This document shows positions 16,911-26,104 of a stretch of DNA of 64,000 nucleotides, one piece after another; the stretch's first letter is position 1, and each line of letters begins with the position of its first letter. The DNA lies in contig CANMKA010000002.1 in assembly GCA_947498355.1 (NCBI GenBank), positions 1-64,000 of the forward strand, given 5' to 3'. A program made the position numbers and the translations under genes. Source of the stretch: an uncultured Paraglaciecola sp. GTDB lineage: Bacteria; Pseudomonadota; Gammaproteobacteria; Enterobacterales; Alteromonadaceae. Under the pieces are notes generated by a model. The model ran no database searches, was not told the origin of the DNA, and saw nothing but the letters and a program-made list of their open reading frames with translations.

Positions 16911-18143
16911 ATGAATCCAAATGAAATTTATCTTGGTGTAGGCATGTTTATCGTCATTGTTTTGGCGTTAGTGTTTATCATCATGTTTGCTAAATCAAAA
17001 TTAGTTCCAGAAGGCGAAGTAACCATTACCATTAATGGTGGTGCTGAAGAACCAATTAAGGCCCAGCCTGGCGATAAACTGTTAGGTGCACTTGCCGATG
17101 CTGGGATCTTCGTTTCGTCTGCTTGTGGTGGCGGTGGCTCATGTGGCCAATGCCGTGTTGATATTAAAGATGGTGGTGGTGAGATTTTGCCAACTGAACT
17201 TGACCATATCAGCAAAAAAGAAGCGAAAGAGGGCTGCCGCTTATCTTGCCAAGTTTCAATTAAACAAGATATGGCAATTGAGCTTGAAGAAGAAATTTTT
17301 GGTATTAAAAAGTGGGATTGTGAAGTTATTTCTAACGATAACAAAGCCACGTTTATTAAAGAACTTGTGCTAAAAATTCCAAATGGTGAGAGTGTTCCTT
17401 TCCGTGCCGGTGGTTACATTCAAATTGAAGCTCCACCTCATCACGTGAAATATAAAGACTTCGATGTTCCAGAGGAATATCGCGGCGATTGGGAGCGTTT
17501 TGGATTCTTCGATATCGAGTCTAAAGTAGATGACGAAACCATCAGAGCTTACTCAATGGCTAATTACCCTGAAGAAGAAGGGATTATTATGCTTAACGTG
17601 CGGATTGCGTCACCGCCGCCTAATAATCTGTCATTACCAGCGGGTAAAATGTCATCGTACATTTGGAGTCTTAAGCCAGGCGACAAAGCCACTATTTCTG
17701 GGCCTTTTGGTGAGTTCTTTGCAAAAGACACTGATGCAGAAATGGTATTCGTTGGTGGTGGTGCAGGTATGGCACCAATGCGTTCACATATCTTCGACCA
17801 ATTGCGTAGACTAAAATCTACTCGTAAGATGACCTTTTGGTATGGTGCTCGTTCACTAAGAGAAATGTTTTATGTCGAAGATTTTGACATGTTGCAGAAA
17901 GAGAACGACAACTTTACTTGGCATGTTGCCTTGTCTGATCCTCAACCCGAAGATAATTGGGAAGGAGATACAGGCTTTATTCACAATGTATTGTTGGAAA
18001 ATTACCTAAAAGATCATCCAGCACCTGAAGACTGTGAGTTTTACATGTGTGGTCCACCTATGATGAATGCGGCCGTTATTAATATGCTTAAAGAATTAGG
18101 CGTGGAAGACGAAAACATCATGCTAGATGATTTCGGCGGATAA
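16911..18143 (+). CDS. nqrF: Na+-translocating NADH:quinone reductase subunit F
   Basis: A 410-residue NADH-oxidising subunit. Order of parts: an N-terminal membrane helix (5-27); a [2Fe-2S] ferredoxin domain with Cys72, Cys78, Cys81 and Cys113; an FAD-binding domain with RAYSMANYP; and an NAD-binding domain with [12 protein letters not shown] and the C-terminal CGPPMM. Electrons enter here from NADH and pass FAD, the Fe-S centre and the iron and flavin cofactors of the membrane subunits. It ends the structural operon, and an intrinsic terminator follows 30 bases downstream. Confidence 0.98.
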   Translation: MNPNEIYLGVGMFIVIVLALVFIIMFAKSKLVPEGEVTITINGGAEEPIKAQPGDKLLGALADAGIFVSSACGGGGSCGQCRVDIKDGGGEILPTELDHISKKEAKEGCRLSCQVSIKQDMAIELEEEIFGIKKWDCEVISNDNKATFIKELVLKIPNGESVPFRAGGYIQIEAPPHHVKYKDFDVPEEYRGDWERFGFFDIESKVDDETIRAYSMANYPEEEGIIMLNVRIASPPPNNLSLPAGKMSSYIWSLKPGDKATISGPFGEFFAKDTDAEMVFVGGGAGMAPMRSHIFDQLRRLKSTRKMTFWYGARSLREMFYVEDFDMLQKENDNFTWHVALSDPQPEDNWEGDTGFIHNVLLENYLKDHPAPEDCEFYMCGPPMMNAAVINMLKELGVEDENIMLDDFGG

Positions 18144-18174
18144 TGGTTTAATTACCAAGTAAAGCATTAAACAC

Positions 18175-18200
18175 AAAAGGGGCCTTTATCGCCCCTTTTC
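18175..18200 (+). terminator. Intrinsic terminator between nqrF and apbE
   Basis: AAAAGGGGC pairs perfectly with GCCCCTTTT around a seven-base loop. It separates the six structural genes from apbE and nqrM, so the maturation genes may be expressed at a lower, read-through level. Confidence 0.75.
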
Positions 18201-18217
18201 TTATGGAAGAATAAAGT

Positions 18218-19243
18218 TTGTTAAATTTTCACGCTATTTTTTCAAGAGTATTGGTGATTTTAGGGCTAATACTGGTTTTGGGCGCTTGTAGCCAATCTAA
18301 ACAAGAAACACATTTAAGTGGCCCAACTATGGGCACAGTTTACAACGTTAAATATGTCGATACTGCCGGTGTAGATGCTCAGGCTTTAGCTGCTGGTATA
18401 GAACAAGAACTGGCTAAAATAAATCAGCTAATGTCGACTTATATTCAAGTATCCGAGTTGAGCCGCTTTAATAACTGGGCAAGCACTGAGCCGTTTCCTG
18501 TTTCTGGTGAAACCATAGCAGTCATTCAAGAAGCCAAGAGGCTGGGTGAATTGAGCAATGGGCTTTTGGATGTAACAGTAGGCCCCCTGGTTAATATTTG
18601 GGGGTTTGGGCCGTCGAATAAACCCAAAAGTATCCCTAGCCCTGCTGATATCGCTAACGCCAAAAAAGTGGTTGGGTACGACAAATTGATTATAGAAGGT
18701 AATACTTTAACTAAGACTGAGCCTTCACTGTATGTAGATTTATCTACCATAGCCAAAGGATATGCCGTTGACAGGTTAGCGGCAATTTTAGAAGAGTTTG
18801 GGCTTAACAATTATCTAGTCGAGATTGGTGGAGAAATGCGATTAGCTGGCTTAAAGCAATCTCAAGAACCATGGAAAATCGCCATCGAAAAGCCCGAAAT
18901 GACTACCAGAAGTACGCAAAAAATTATCAGTGTAGGAAACAATGCAATTGCTACTTCAGGTGACTATAGGAACTATTACGAAGAAGATGGCGTCAGATAT
19001 TCGCATTTGATTGATCCAAAAACGGGCTATCCCATTTCTCACAACTTGGTTTCGGTGACAGTCATTCACCCTTCGTCTATGACGGCAGATGGTTTAGCCA
19101 CAGCCTTAAATGTGATGGGTACTGAAAAAGCCTTAGCGTTAGCTGAGCAAGAGGGGCTAGCTGTATTTTTAATTGCACGTGAGAATGGTGTTTTTAAGGA
19201 ATACTCAAGTAGCGCGTTTCAAAAAAACATTACTGTTTACTAA
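18218..19243 (+). CDS. apbE: FAD:protein FMN transferase (ApbE)
   Basis: A 341-residue lipoprotein. The N-terminal signal peptide ends in lipobox LGAC (Cys24), so the enzyme is membrane-anchored and faces the periplasm. ApbE transfers FMN from FAD to the threonine of SGAT motifs, here those of NqrB and NqrC. Family features visible: GPTMGTVYNVKY at the start of the mature part, STIAKGYAVDRL, and LIEIGGE-like NYLVEIGGEMRLAG. It starts with TTG 18218 after GGAAGA, and the next gene is nqrM. The unusual TTG start and the terminator just upstream would both keep its level below that of nqrA-F. Confidence 0.95.
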   Translation: MLNFHAIFSRVLVILGLILVLGACSQSKQETHLSGPTMGTVYNVKYVDTAGVDAQALAAGIEQELAKINQLMSTYIQVSELSRFNNWASTEPFPVSGETIAVIQEAKRLGELSNGLLDVTVGPLVNIWGFGPSNKPKSIPSPADIANAKKVVGYDKLIIEGNTLTKTEPSLYVDLSTIAKGYAVDRLAAILEEFGLNNYLVEIGGEMRLAGLKQSQEPWKIAIEKPEMTTRSTQKIISVGNNAIATSGDYRNYYEEDGVRYSHLIDPKTGYPISHNLVSVTVIHPSSMTADGLATALNVMGTEKALALAEQEGLAVFLIARENGVFKEYSSSAFQKNITVY

Positions 19244-19258
19244 TTTTAGGAGTTTAAT

Positions 19259-19492
19259 GTGAGTACCTTTATTTTGGCTTTTGCTTTTTTTCTGGTAGTT
19301 GTTTTGGCAATGGCTGTGGGATATATATTCCAGCAAAAATCTATATCTGGTAGTTGTGGCGGACTAGGCTCTATTGGTATTGATAAAGCCTGTGACTGCC
19401 CAGAGCCATGTGATCGTAAAAAGGCGAGGATGGAGAGAGAGCAAGTTAGAGAAAAGAAGTTAGCTGAATGGAAGCAAAATCAAATACTCTAG
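19259..19492 (+). CDS. nqrM: NqrM, Nqr iron-centre maturation factor
   Basis: A 77-residue protein (formerly DUF539) with one N-terminal membrane helix (3-24) and a short cysteine-rich segment: Cys in SGSCGGLG and in ACDCPEPCDRKK, four in total. NqrM is thought to deliver iron to the NqrD/NqrE centre. The start is GTG 19259 with AGGAG upstream; an overlapping ATG one frame off is followed at once by a stop. It lies 15 bases after apbE, and a terminator ends the unit. Confidence 0.95.
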   Translation: MSTFILAFAFFLVVVLAMAVGYIFQQKSISGSCGGLGSIGIDKACDCPEPCDRKKARMEREQVREKKLAEWKQNQIL

Positions 19493-19513
19493 ATTTACGA
19501 CAAGCTATTTTCT

Positions 19514-19541
19514 AAGGCCGCTGTTATTGCGGCTTTTTTTT
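19514..19541 (+). terminator. Intrinsic terminator after nqrM
   Basis: GCCGC pairs with GCGGC around TGTTATT, followed by eight T residues. It closes the nqr-apbE-nqrM unit. Confidence 0.85.
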
Positions 19542-19557
19542 GAATAAATTACACTAA

Positions 19558-19573
19558 CTGTATAAATGCCCAG
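19558..19573 (+). promoter_or_regulatory. LexA (SOS) box upstream of dinB
   Basis: CTGTATAAATGCCCAG lies 11 bases before the dinB start. It matches CTGT-N8-ACAG with one change (CCAG), the same half-sites as the box before intI at 1407. Confidence 0.8.
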
Positions 19574-19584
19574 TATTTTTTGAC

Positions 19585-20652
19585 ATGTCCTCAAGAAAGA
19601 TTATACATATTGATATGGATTGCTTTTACGCTGCCGTAGAGATGCGTGACAACCCAGAACTGAGAGATGTACCATTAGCAATTGGTGGGAGTCGTGATAG
19701 GCGAGGCGTTTTGGCTACCTGCAACTATGCTGCCCGTGCATTTGGGGTTCGTTCAGCTATGGCTACTGGTCATGCGTTATCTCTGTGTCCCAATTTGGTT
19801 GTTGTTCCTGGGCGAATGGAAGTTTATAGACAAGTATCTCAGCAGATACGCCAAATATTTCTGCGTTACACCGATTTAATTGAACCCCTTTCATTAGATG
19901 AAGCCTATTTAGATGTATCTCAAAGTAAACAGTTTTCTGGAAGTGCCACTTTAATTGCTGAGGATATTAGGCAAGCTATTTTAAGAGAAACTCAGCTCAC
20001 GGCTTCTGCCGGTATCGCACCTTGTAAATTTGTAGCTAAGATTGCCAGTGACGAAAATAAGCCTAATGGCATGTGTGTCATTACGCCAAAGCAATTGGAT
20101 GCATTTGTAGCAGGTTTACCATTAGGTAAAATTCCCGGGGTAGGTAAAGTTACCTTAGCAAAATTACATGAGTTGGGGCTGTATACCTGCGAAGATATTC
20201 GCAAGACCGACAGAGATGAATTAATTAAACGATTTGGGAAATTTGGATTAGTGATCTGGGCTCGTAGTCATGGTCAAGATGACAGAGAGCTAGCCATAAA
20301 TCGAAAGCGAAAGTCGGTGGGCGTTGAGCGTACTTTATCTGAAGACATTATGAGTGTTGAGCAGTGCCAGCAAGTCGTAACTATGCTTTTTCCTAAACTA
20401 AAAGAGCGTCTAGTAGCAGTAAGTCCTAACTTACGTATCAAAAGCAATGGTATAAAATTAAAATTCAGCGATTTTCAGCAAACCACAGTAGAACATAAAG
20501 CCCAGATTTTAGACGAAGCTAACTTTCCTCAGTTACTTGCTGAGGGCTTGGCAAGACAAAGCAATCGAGGAATACGTTTGGTGGGGCTAAGCGTGACCTT
20601 GGTCGACGAGAATAAAACCAACCAGTTAGCATTTAGCTTTACAGAACCTTAG
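19585..20652 (+). CDS. dinB: DNA polymerase IV (Y family)
   Basis: A 355-residue translesion polymerase. Catalytic acidic residues are seen in HIDMDCFYAAVE (Asp near residue 10) and in the SLDEAYLDV motif (Asp-Glu pair), and the steric-gate aromatic is F in DCFYA. The little-finger domain follows, and the C terminus ends NQLAFSF, a beta-clamp-binding motif. Pol IV extends mismatched or damaged primer ends at low fidelity. The upstream LexA box indicates SOS induction. It is convergent with the PilZ gene. Confidence 0.96.
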   Translation: MSSRKIIHIDMDCFYAAVEMRDNPELRDVPLAIGGSRDRRGVLATCNYAARAFGVRSAMATGHALSLCPNLVVVPGRMEVYRQVSQQIRQIFLRYTDLIEPLSLDEAYLDVSQSKQFSGSATLIAEDIRQAILRETQLTASAGIAPCKFVAKIASDENKPNGMCVITPKQLDAFVAGLPLGKIPGVGKVTLAKLHELGLYTCEDIRKTDRDELIKRFGKFGLVIWARSHGQDDRELAINRKRKSVGVERTLSEDIMSVEQCQQVVTMLFPKLKERLVAVSPNLRIKSNGIKLKFSDFQQTTVEHKAQILDEANFPQLLAEGLARQSNRGIRLVGLSVTLVDENKTNQLAFSFTEP

Positions 20653-20709
20653 CCTATACCGATTGATGGATGCGCCGCTAACGTTGAAATAGATTAAATA
20701 ATGTTGGAC

Positions 20710-23097
20710 CTAGGGTGACGCTTCTGCAGAACTATCTTCAGTTGCTATATGATCAGCTTTGGGGTGGATCCCAAACTGTAACAAGGCATTATGAAACGTT
20801 GATACATTGGTAATGTACAATACATGGGTGTAGCCTTTTTGCATTAACTGAAGCTGTTTGTAAATGTCTAAATCAATTTTTGATATTTGGGCTAGACGTT
20901 TCTTATTTAATGGGACATCTTCGTCGTGACAACGCATTGCACTAATGTGTGACACACAGGTATCAACGGCTTTTTTTGTGACATGCTGACTAATTTGATT
21001 ACGCACTTGTCCGTACAAAAATTCTGATTCTTCGACGTAAATAATACGCCTGTCTTTGGTTCGCTCAACATGAATTACATGGGCGTCCTGTTGCCTATTT
21101 CTGAGCATATTATCGAGTAATGAAGATTTGGGTCCTTTAGAGTCTTTGTCAGCAAAAAAGCCGTGTAAAGGCACTTCGTTGCCAACTACCCCAAATGGCT
21201 TCAAATCATATGCTTGTTTATCATGGTAAACAGTTTTAAGCCTATCGATAGTAAACCTGTTATTGGTAATGAGTATTGAGGCGCAAGGCAAATTCCTAGT
21301 GCTAAGTTCCCACAAATAATTGTAAGCCTGCCTTTGAATACGGGAGGTATCTCTTGGCGCGAAAAATTGGCGGTTCGCATCAAAAATTGCTTGTAAGCGT
21401 TGTTTTTCGACTTTCGCTATATCTTTGGGTAATTTAACCCTGAGTAAACCAGTAGTTTTATTATATTGCACAACTTCATAGCGTGTATTCTTTAGCTTGA
21501 GCTCTTTAATCGATATTTTTATTTCTTTTTCGATAACAACATTTGCTGAATTAACTAGAGTGAGTCTTAATCCACTGATAGATATGTCGTTTAATTTTGC
21601 ATCGGCTTGGCTGAACATACCTGTTTTTATCTGAGCATCCATACTCATTTGGTATCGTATATCTGCTCTTTGGTCTTGTTCCTGCTGCAAAGCGAGATCA
21701 ATAGGCCACTGTGTCGATTCGTTAATAATTGCTCGAGGAAAAGGCTTAAAGGGTTCAGGTTTGCTAACTTCAAGATTGCCTACCCAGTCAGACACATCTT
21801 TACAGAATAAGATGTGACTTAACTCAGATAGTTCAGGGTTGTCGTGACCTATGATGCCATGAGAGTCAAATGCAGCACGTTTATGGGCTTGAGGGATAGG
21901 TTTTAACCTGAATTGAATAACTCTAAATTTTTCGGAGCCTGCTGCGAGCTCAACAAATTGCTTAAGAAGATTGGCAGCAGCAAGTTGCCTGTGAGTGACA
22001 GCCACGTGTATGTCTTTGTCTTTGCGCTCGATACAGCCGATCAGTAAGAAGGTCTCTTCAAATTTGGTTAGCTCTTTAATCAGGTTTTGAAAAACCTGTT
22101 CGCTTGGTAGATCCCTAGATGGTACAAATTGGCTATTGTAGTCTCTGTTCTTTGGTGTGCTTAACTGAAATTTAGGGACCAATTGCTCGTTATTCATACC
22201 TAAAAATAAAGGGATCCAAGGGCAGTTACTTAAGATCCTGTCTCTCTCAAGGTTTTGTAAGACACGTTCAATTTCAAGCTCACGCTCTAAAGGAAATTGA
22301 TTGATAGAATTTTCTATATACTTAGCCCATTGCTGCTTCAACTTATCGGAAACGGACTCTGCAAAAATAAATCGGGTTTCGAATACGCCTGTCGCCTTAT
22401 TAAAGCTGCTGCCTATGAGTTTGAAGGCGATGTCTGTATTGGATTCACTTAAACCGGATACCTGTGGGAGGGTAAACAGCATTTTTGAGGTGTCTTCAGT
22501 TTCTGTGGTAGGTGGACGCTTGGTTTCAACTAGCATGCCATTGAATGATAATGACGCGAGGCGACAATGCTTACCTTTTTCGAATTCTGGGCAAGACACG
22601 GTAAAATTAGGGCGAATAGCCAAGTCTTCGCCAAAGTCGATATCTTGAAAAGACTGGGATTCGACTTTAAATGCTTGAGCAATTTTCTTTTGTTGTTCTT
22701 GTTTGATATGAGATTGGTAATGAGCTGAATTCATTACCGACTCAAATACGCCGACAGTATACCTATCGTCGTAACGACTGGTCTCTCTTTGTAGAATCTC
22801 TTGCCCTAACTTATCTAGGGACATATCTATGCCAAAATGCTTAAACTTCATCACTGGAAATTTGGCAAATTCGGAATTATCAGCAGATGCATCGGTCAAG
22901 GACGTTAGGCGGATTACTTCTTCTTTAATAACATTGCGTACTTTGCTGGGTAATTTAGCTGAAAATTTGTTCAGGCCTTCGAGTAACCTGTTTTCATGCT
23001 GCAGGGGAATAAGTTTATCTATAAGAGGTTTGTATTGCTTTATGATTATCGCATCATCATCAAATGTCGTGTTTGAACTGCGATGATTGGCCGCCAA
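20710..23097 (-). CDS. Large PilZ-domain protein, predicted c-di-GMP receptor
   Basis: A 795-residue predicted cytoplasmic protein. Residues about 475-570 are a canonical PilZ domain with R477-A-D-I-R481 (RxxxR) and D504-I-S-I-S-G509 (D/N-x-S-x-x-G), so c-di-GMP binding is likely. A second, degenerate PilZ-like region lies around 160-265 (S-L-S-F-N-G in place of the second motif, no clear RxxxR). The other regions are not recognised. Proteins of this size with a PilZ core are common in Alteromonadales and Vibrionales, but their role is unclear. No partner gene is adjacent: dinB converges at one side and the gene upstream is unrelated. Confidence 0.85.
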   Translation of the reverse strand: MAANHRSSNTTFDDDAIIIKQYKPLIDKLIPLQHENRLLEGLNKFSAKLPSKVRNVIKEEVIRLTSLTDASADNSEFAKFPVMKFKHFGIDMSLDKLGQEILQRETSRYDDRYTVGVFESVMNSAHYQSHIKQEQQKKIAQAFKVESQSFQDIDFGEDLAIRPNFTVSCPEFEKGKHCRLASLSFNGMLVETKRPPTTETEDTSKMLFTLPQVSGLSESNTDIAFKLIGSSFNKATGVFETRFIFAESVSDKLKQQWAKYIENSINQFPLERELEIERVLQNLERDRILSNCPWIPLFLGMNNEQLVPKFQLSTPKNRDYNSQFVPSRDLPSEQVFQNLIKELTKFEETFLLIGCIERKDKDIHVAVTHRQLAAANLLKQFVELAAGSEKFRVIQFRLKPIPQAHKRAAFDSHGIIGHDNPELSELSHILFCKDVSDWVGNLEVSKPEPFKPFPRAIINESTQWPIDLALQQEQDQRADIRYQMSMDAQIKTGMFSQADAKLNDISISGLRLTLVNSANVVIEKEIKISIKELKLKNTRYEVVQYNKTTGLLRVKLPKDIAKVEKQRLQAIFDANRQFFAPRDTSRIQRQAYNYLWELSTRNLPCASILITNNRFTIDRLKTVYHDKQAYDLKPFGVVGNEVPLHGFFADKDSKGPKSSLLDNMLRNRQQDAHVIHVERTKDRRIIYVEESEFLYGQVRNQISQHVTKKAVDTCVSHISAMRCHDEDVPLNKKRLAQISKIDLDIYKQLQLMQKGYTHVLYITNVSTFHNALLQFGIHPKADHIATEDSSAEASP

Positions 23098-23200
23098 TAT
23101 CTTCTCCGGTTGGACTAATGAAGTCAGAAAAATTAATGTTACTTAAAAGAATAGCTTAATTTTCAGACTATTGAAAATGGTTAGCTAGAAGGTATTAGCG

Positions 23201-23584
23201 TTAGCTTTTGCAATCAAGCAGTGCGTTAACCAGACCTATTTGATCAGTGTACCTAGCGAGTAATCCGTAGTTTCTATCTAGCACCAAAACCTGATTTTTA
23301 TGTTTGGGTAAATGAAAGTGATTACGTAGAGTGTTGCGTTGTCTACCAGATAGCTCAATGTGATTGTAGGTCACGTGCCCCCAATTGTTTAGGTCAATTA
23401 ACTTATAATTTTGCCTGCTAATTTGGGTTCCTAATTTACTTGCCTGAGCGTCTAACTGCTGGGTGTAAGGCGTGCTCAATGAGTACACAATAAAGCAGTT
23501 GCCATCGAAGGGTATTAACCTCTCTTGAGCGTATGACACTCCAGCCGTCGAGGTTGCAAATAGCAACAATAATAGTTGGCGCAT
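23201..23584 (-). CDS. Small periplasmic protein, possibly thioredoxin-like (DUF4174-like)
   Basis: A 127-residue protein starting at 23584, chosen because AAAGGAG lies just upstream; an in-frame start at 23608 would place that site inside the gene. Residues 1-18 (MRQLLLLLFATSTAGVSYA) are a signal peptide. The C-terminal part (LRNHFHLPKHKNQVLVLDRN, then GLLARYTDQIGLVNALLDCK) resembles the thioredoxin-like DUF4174 family, but no CxxC is present. That likeness is weak and the function is unknown. Confidence 0.7.
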   Translation of the reverse strand: MRQLLLLLFATSTAGVSYAQERLIPFDGNCFIVYSLSTPYTQQLDAQASKLGTQISRQNYKLIDLNNWGHVTYNHIELSGRQRNTLRNHFHLPKHKNQVLVLDRNYGLLARYTDQIGLVNALLDCKS

Positions 23585-23662
23585 TGGTTTTATCTCCTTT
23601 ACCAACAATATAGCGTAAACCTTAGCTTAGTTGATTAGTGTCGACCATAAGGGCCGATAAGC

Positions 23663-24652
23663 CTAGAGGCTGGGCAATGTATCCAGGTAATCATGGTTCC
23701 AAACTTGGTGCATCTTTTTGTAATCGATGTTGCCCCCAGACAACACAACTAAAACTCGTTGTGTTGTGGTTTTATGCTGCAACCATTGGCAAACCCCTGC
23801 CATGCTCATGGCACTGGTTGGCTCAACGTGAATTTTAAGTAAGTGTTGCAGCCATTGAGTCCAATACGCAATATCTGTTTCTTCGATCTCATACACATTG
23901 TCTAAAAGCTTAATGTATTCAAATGTTTTTTCACCTACAGATAAGGTTGCTGCGCCATCTGCCAATGTAACTGGCTGAGCGCCTAACATTTGAATTGTAT
24001 TGAATCTACGTGACTGGGCTGCATCATTGGCTACGAGAGGTTCGGCGGCATTAATTGAGATTGAGGAATTAACAGACTTACCATAAATATGACTTCCTGA
24101 GATTAACCCCCCTCCACCTAAAGGAGCAAATACTGCGTCAAGTGCATCTACTTGTTGCATTGCTTCCATCAAGACTGTGCCCTGACCAGCGATGATGTCT
24201 TCATGATTAAAAGGGGGTATCCAAAGTACATCATGTTCTTGGCTAGCCTGTTTAACTTTAGCATCAGCTTGCTTACGTGTTGGGCTTAAATCTAGGGTTG
24301 CGCCATAGTATTGCGTTGCGGCAGCTTTAACTTTTGAGATATTTTGTGCGCTGTAAATCGTGGCCTTTACCCCGAGCATATGGGCCGCATACGCAACAGC
24401 TTGAGCATGGTTTCCAGAGCTACTAGCAATCACCTTAGAAGGTAGCCGGCCTTCTTGCTTAGCTTTGAGCATCATATTTAGCGCGCCACGGAGTTTGAAT
24501 GAACCTGTCTTTTGGAAACACTCTCCTTTAAAGTAAAGTTCGTGACCTAGCCATTTGTTCAGCAAATTAGACTGAAAAATGGGGGTAGTGTGGGTGTAGT
24601 CTTTTATACGAGAATGGGCATTTTCGATATCGGATCGAGTAATAACAGACAT
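23663..24652 (-). CDS. PLP-dependent threonine/serine dehydratase-like enzyme
   Basis: A 329-residue fold-type II PLP enzyme. The Schiff-base lysine lies in GSFKLRGA, the phosphate/cofactor loops are SSSGNHAQAVA and GGGGLISG, and the C-terminal serine region is VVLSGGNID. There is no ACT-like regulatory domain, so it is a catabolic-type threonine dehydratase or serine racemase rather than biosynthetic IlvA. It would convert L-threonine or L-serine to 2-oxobutyrate or pyruvate plus ammonia, or interconvert serine enantiomers; sequence reading alone does not decide. ATG 24652 gives the usual N terminus (MSVITRSDIENA); GTG 24670 is an alternative. It stands alone between the unknown periplasmic gene and ktrB. 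Confidence 0.88.
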   Translation of the reverse strand: MSVITRSDIENAHSRIKDYTHTTPIFQSNLLNKWLGHELYFKGECFQKTGSFKLRGALNMMLKAKQEGRLPSKVIASSSGNHAQAVAYAAHMLGVKATIYSAQNISKVKAAATQYYGATLDLSPTRKQADAKVKQASQEHDVLWIPPFNHEDIIAGQGTVLMEAMQQVDALDAVFAPLGGGGLISGSHIYGKSVNSSISINAAEPLVANDAAQSRRFNTIQMLGAQPVTLADGAATLSVGEKTFEYIKLLDNVYEIEETDIAYWTQWLQHLLKIHVEPTSAMSMAGVCQWLQHKTTTQRVLVVLSGGNIDYKKMHQVWNHDYLDTLPSL

Positions 24653-24735
24653 AAAAAGCTTAGTTTGCACAGAGATTGGCTGAATGATTTAATCATATCT
24701 CTATGCTATTTCAATTACTAATAAATGTGCTGACT

Positions 24736-26103
24736 CTAGCCTATCTGAACTTTTGCTTCAGGATACTTGATCCTTTGTGCTTCTGGCATTGCTAACATAT
24801 AAGCAAAGGTAAGTGGGCCTACCCTGCCTACCAACATCATAATAATCACGACTATTTCACCAGGCGCAGACAAGGTAGAGGTCAAGCCTCGAGATAATCC
24901 GACCGTGCTAATTGCCGACACGGCTTCGAACACAATATCTAAGAAAGGAGCAGATTCGGTTACTGTTAGTAAGAAAATACTAATAAATATCATACCCATA
25001 GATATCATGCTCAGTGACAGGGCCTTCATGACTTGTTCTTGGGTGACAGTGCGCTGCATCAGGGTAACGTTTTTTTTATTCGTTAAAAACGCCATGGTTG
25101 CCATAACAAGAATAATGAAGGTTCCTAGCTTTATACCACTAGCGGTCGACATCGAGCCTCCCCCAATAAACATAAGCAATATGGTGAGTGTAGTAGTGGC
25201 GTCAGTGAGTTGGTCGACAGGCAGCGTATTGAAGCCTGCTGTTCTTGGTGTCACCGCCTGAAACCATGCAGCAATCCCTTGGTCAATTATAGTTAAGGTT
25301 CCAAGGGTATGTGGGTTAGAGGCCTCTAACACCCAAATTAAAATAAACGCACTAATATTAAGAATTAATGTCGCTTTTAAGATTAAACGTGTGTTAACAC
25401 TAAGTTTTGACCAAGATTTGTTTTGATGAAGATCAATAATAACAATAAAACCTATGCCTCCAATTATAAACAATGCGCTTATAATTAGGTTGACGGCTAG
25501 GCTGTCTGCGTAGCCAGACAAGCTGTCTGAAGCAAGGGCAAATCCAGCGTTATTAAATGCCGATATAGTATAAAAGAAAGCTTCGTAAGCTGCTTTTTGC
25601 AAAGGCATGTCGAAAGACCAAACAGCCCATAAACCCAAAAAGCCAATAAGCTCGATAACAATCGCATATACAGCAACGAGTTTAGCGGTTTGTACAACTT
25701 TCTCTAAGCTTGTTTGGCCAAAGGCTTCTTTGGCAATAAGCTGTTGTTTTAGGCCTAATTTGGCACCTAAACTTTGGGCAATAATGACGGCAAAAGTCAT
25801 AAAACCTAAGCCGCCTGCTTGGATAAGTAAGGCAATGACAACTTGCCCGAATGTGGTGAAGTGTGTTCCTGTGTCAACGACCACTAAGCCAGTCACAGTG
25901 ACCGCTGAGGTCGCTGTGAATAAAGCCTCAGAAAAGCTTGTGTGTTCGGTAACAGATACTGGCAACCAAAGTAGCAATGTACCTAATGCAATTAGGCTTA
26001 GAAAACCAAGGAATAAAATTTTCGGTGGGGTAAAAGTACTACTGGAATTTGGTGTTTTACTACGGCTTATGTAAGGACTAACCTTGGGATCCCATTCTTT
26101 CAT
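24736..26103 (-). CDS. ktrB: Potassium uptake channel subunit KtrB (TrkH family)
   Basis: A 455-residue membrane protein with four M1-P-M2 repeats. The filter glycines appear in order as TVTGLV, NNAGFAL, RTAGFNT and STVGLSR. This four-glycine filter and the length fit KtrB, the Na+-dependent K+ channel subunit of KtrAB. A short cytoplasmic N terminus precedes the first helix. It follows ktrA with a one-base gap, so the pair is an operon. Dependence of KtrAB on Na+ is known in Vibrio and would suit this sodium-using cell. Confidence 0.93.
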   Translation of the reverse strand: MKEWDPKVSPYISRSKTPNSSSTFTPPKILFLGFLSLIALGTLLLWLPVSVTEHTSFSEALFTATSAVTVTGLVVVDTGTHFTTFGQVVIALLIQAGGLGFMTFAVIIAQSLGAKLGLKQQLIAKEAFGQTSLEKVVQTAKLVAVYAIVIELIGFLGLWAVWSFDMPLQKAAYEAFFYTISAFNNAGFALASDSLSGYADSLAVNLIISALFIIGGIGFIVIIDLHQNKSWSKLSVNTRLILKATLILNISAFILIWVLEASNPHTLGTLTIIDQGIAAWFQAVTPRTAGFNTLPVDQLTDATTTLTILLMFIGGGSMSTASGIKLGTFIILVMATMAFLTNKKNVTLMQRTVTQEQVMKALSLSMISMGMIFISIFLLTVTESAPFLDIVFEAVSAISTVGLSRGLTSTLSAPGEIVVIIMMLVGRVGPLTFAYMLAMPEAQRIKYPEAKVQIG

Positions 26104-26104
26104 T

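Noticed and set aside
16928..17350. 140-residue minus-strand frame opposite nqrF
   Set aside because: Antisense shadow; nqrF motifs confirm the plus strand.
22301..22648. 115-residue plus-strand frame opposite the PilZ gene
   Set aside because: Fully antisense to a well-supported gene, no start signal.
25607..26074. 155-residue plus-strand frame opposite ktrB
   Set aside because: Antisense shadow of a conserved membrane protein gene.
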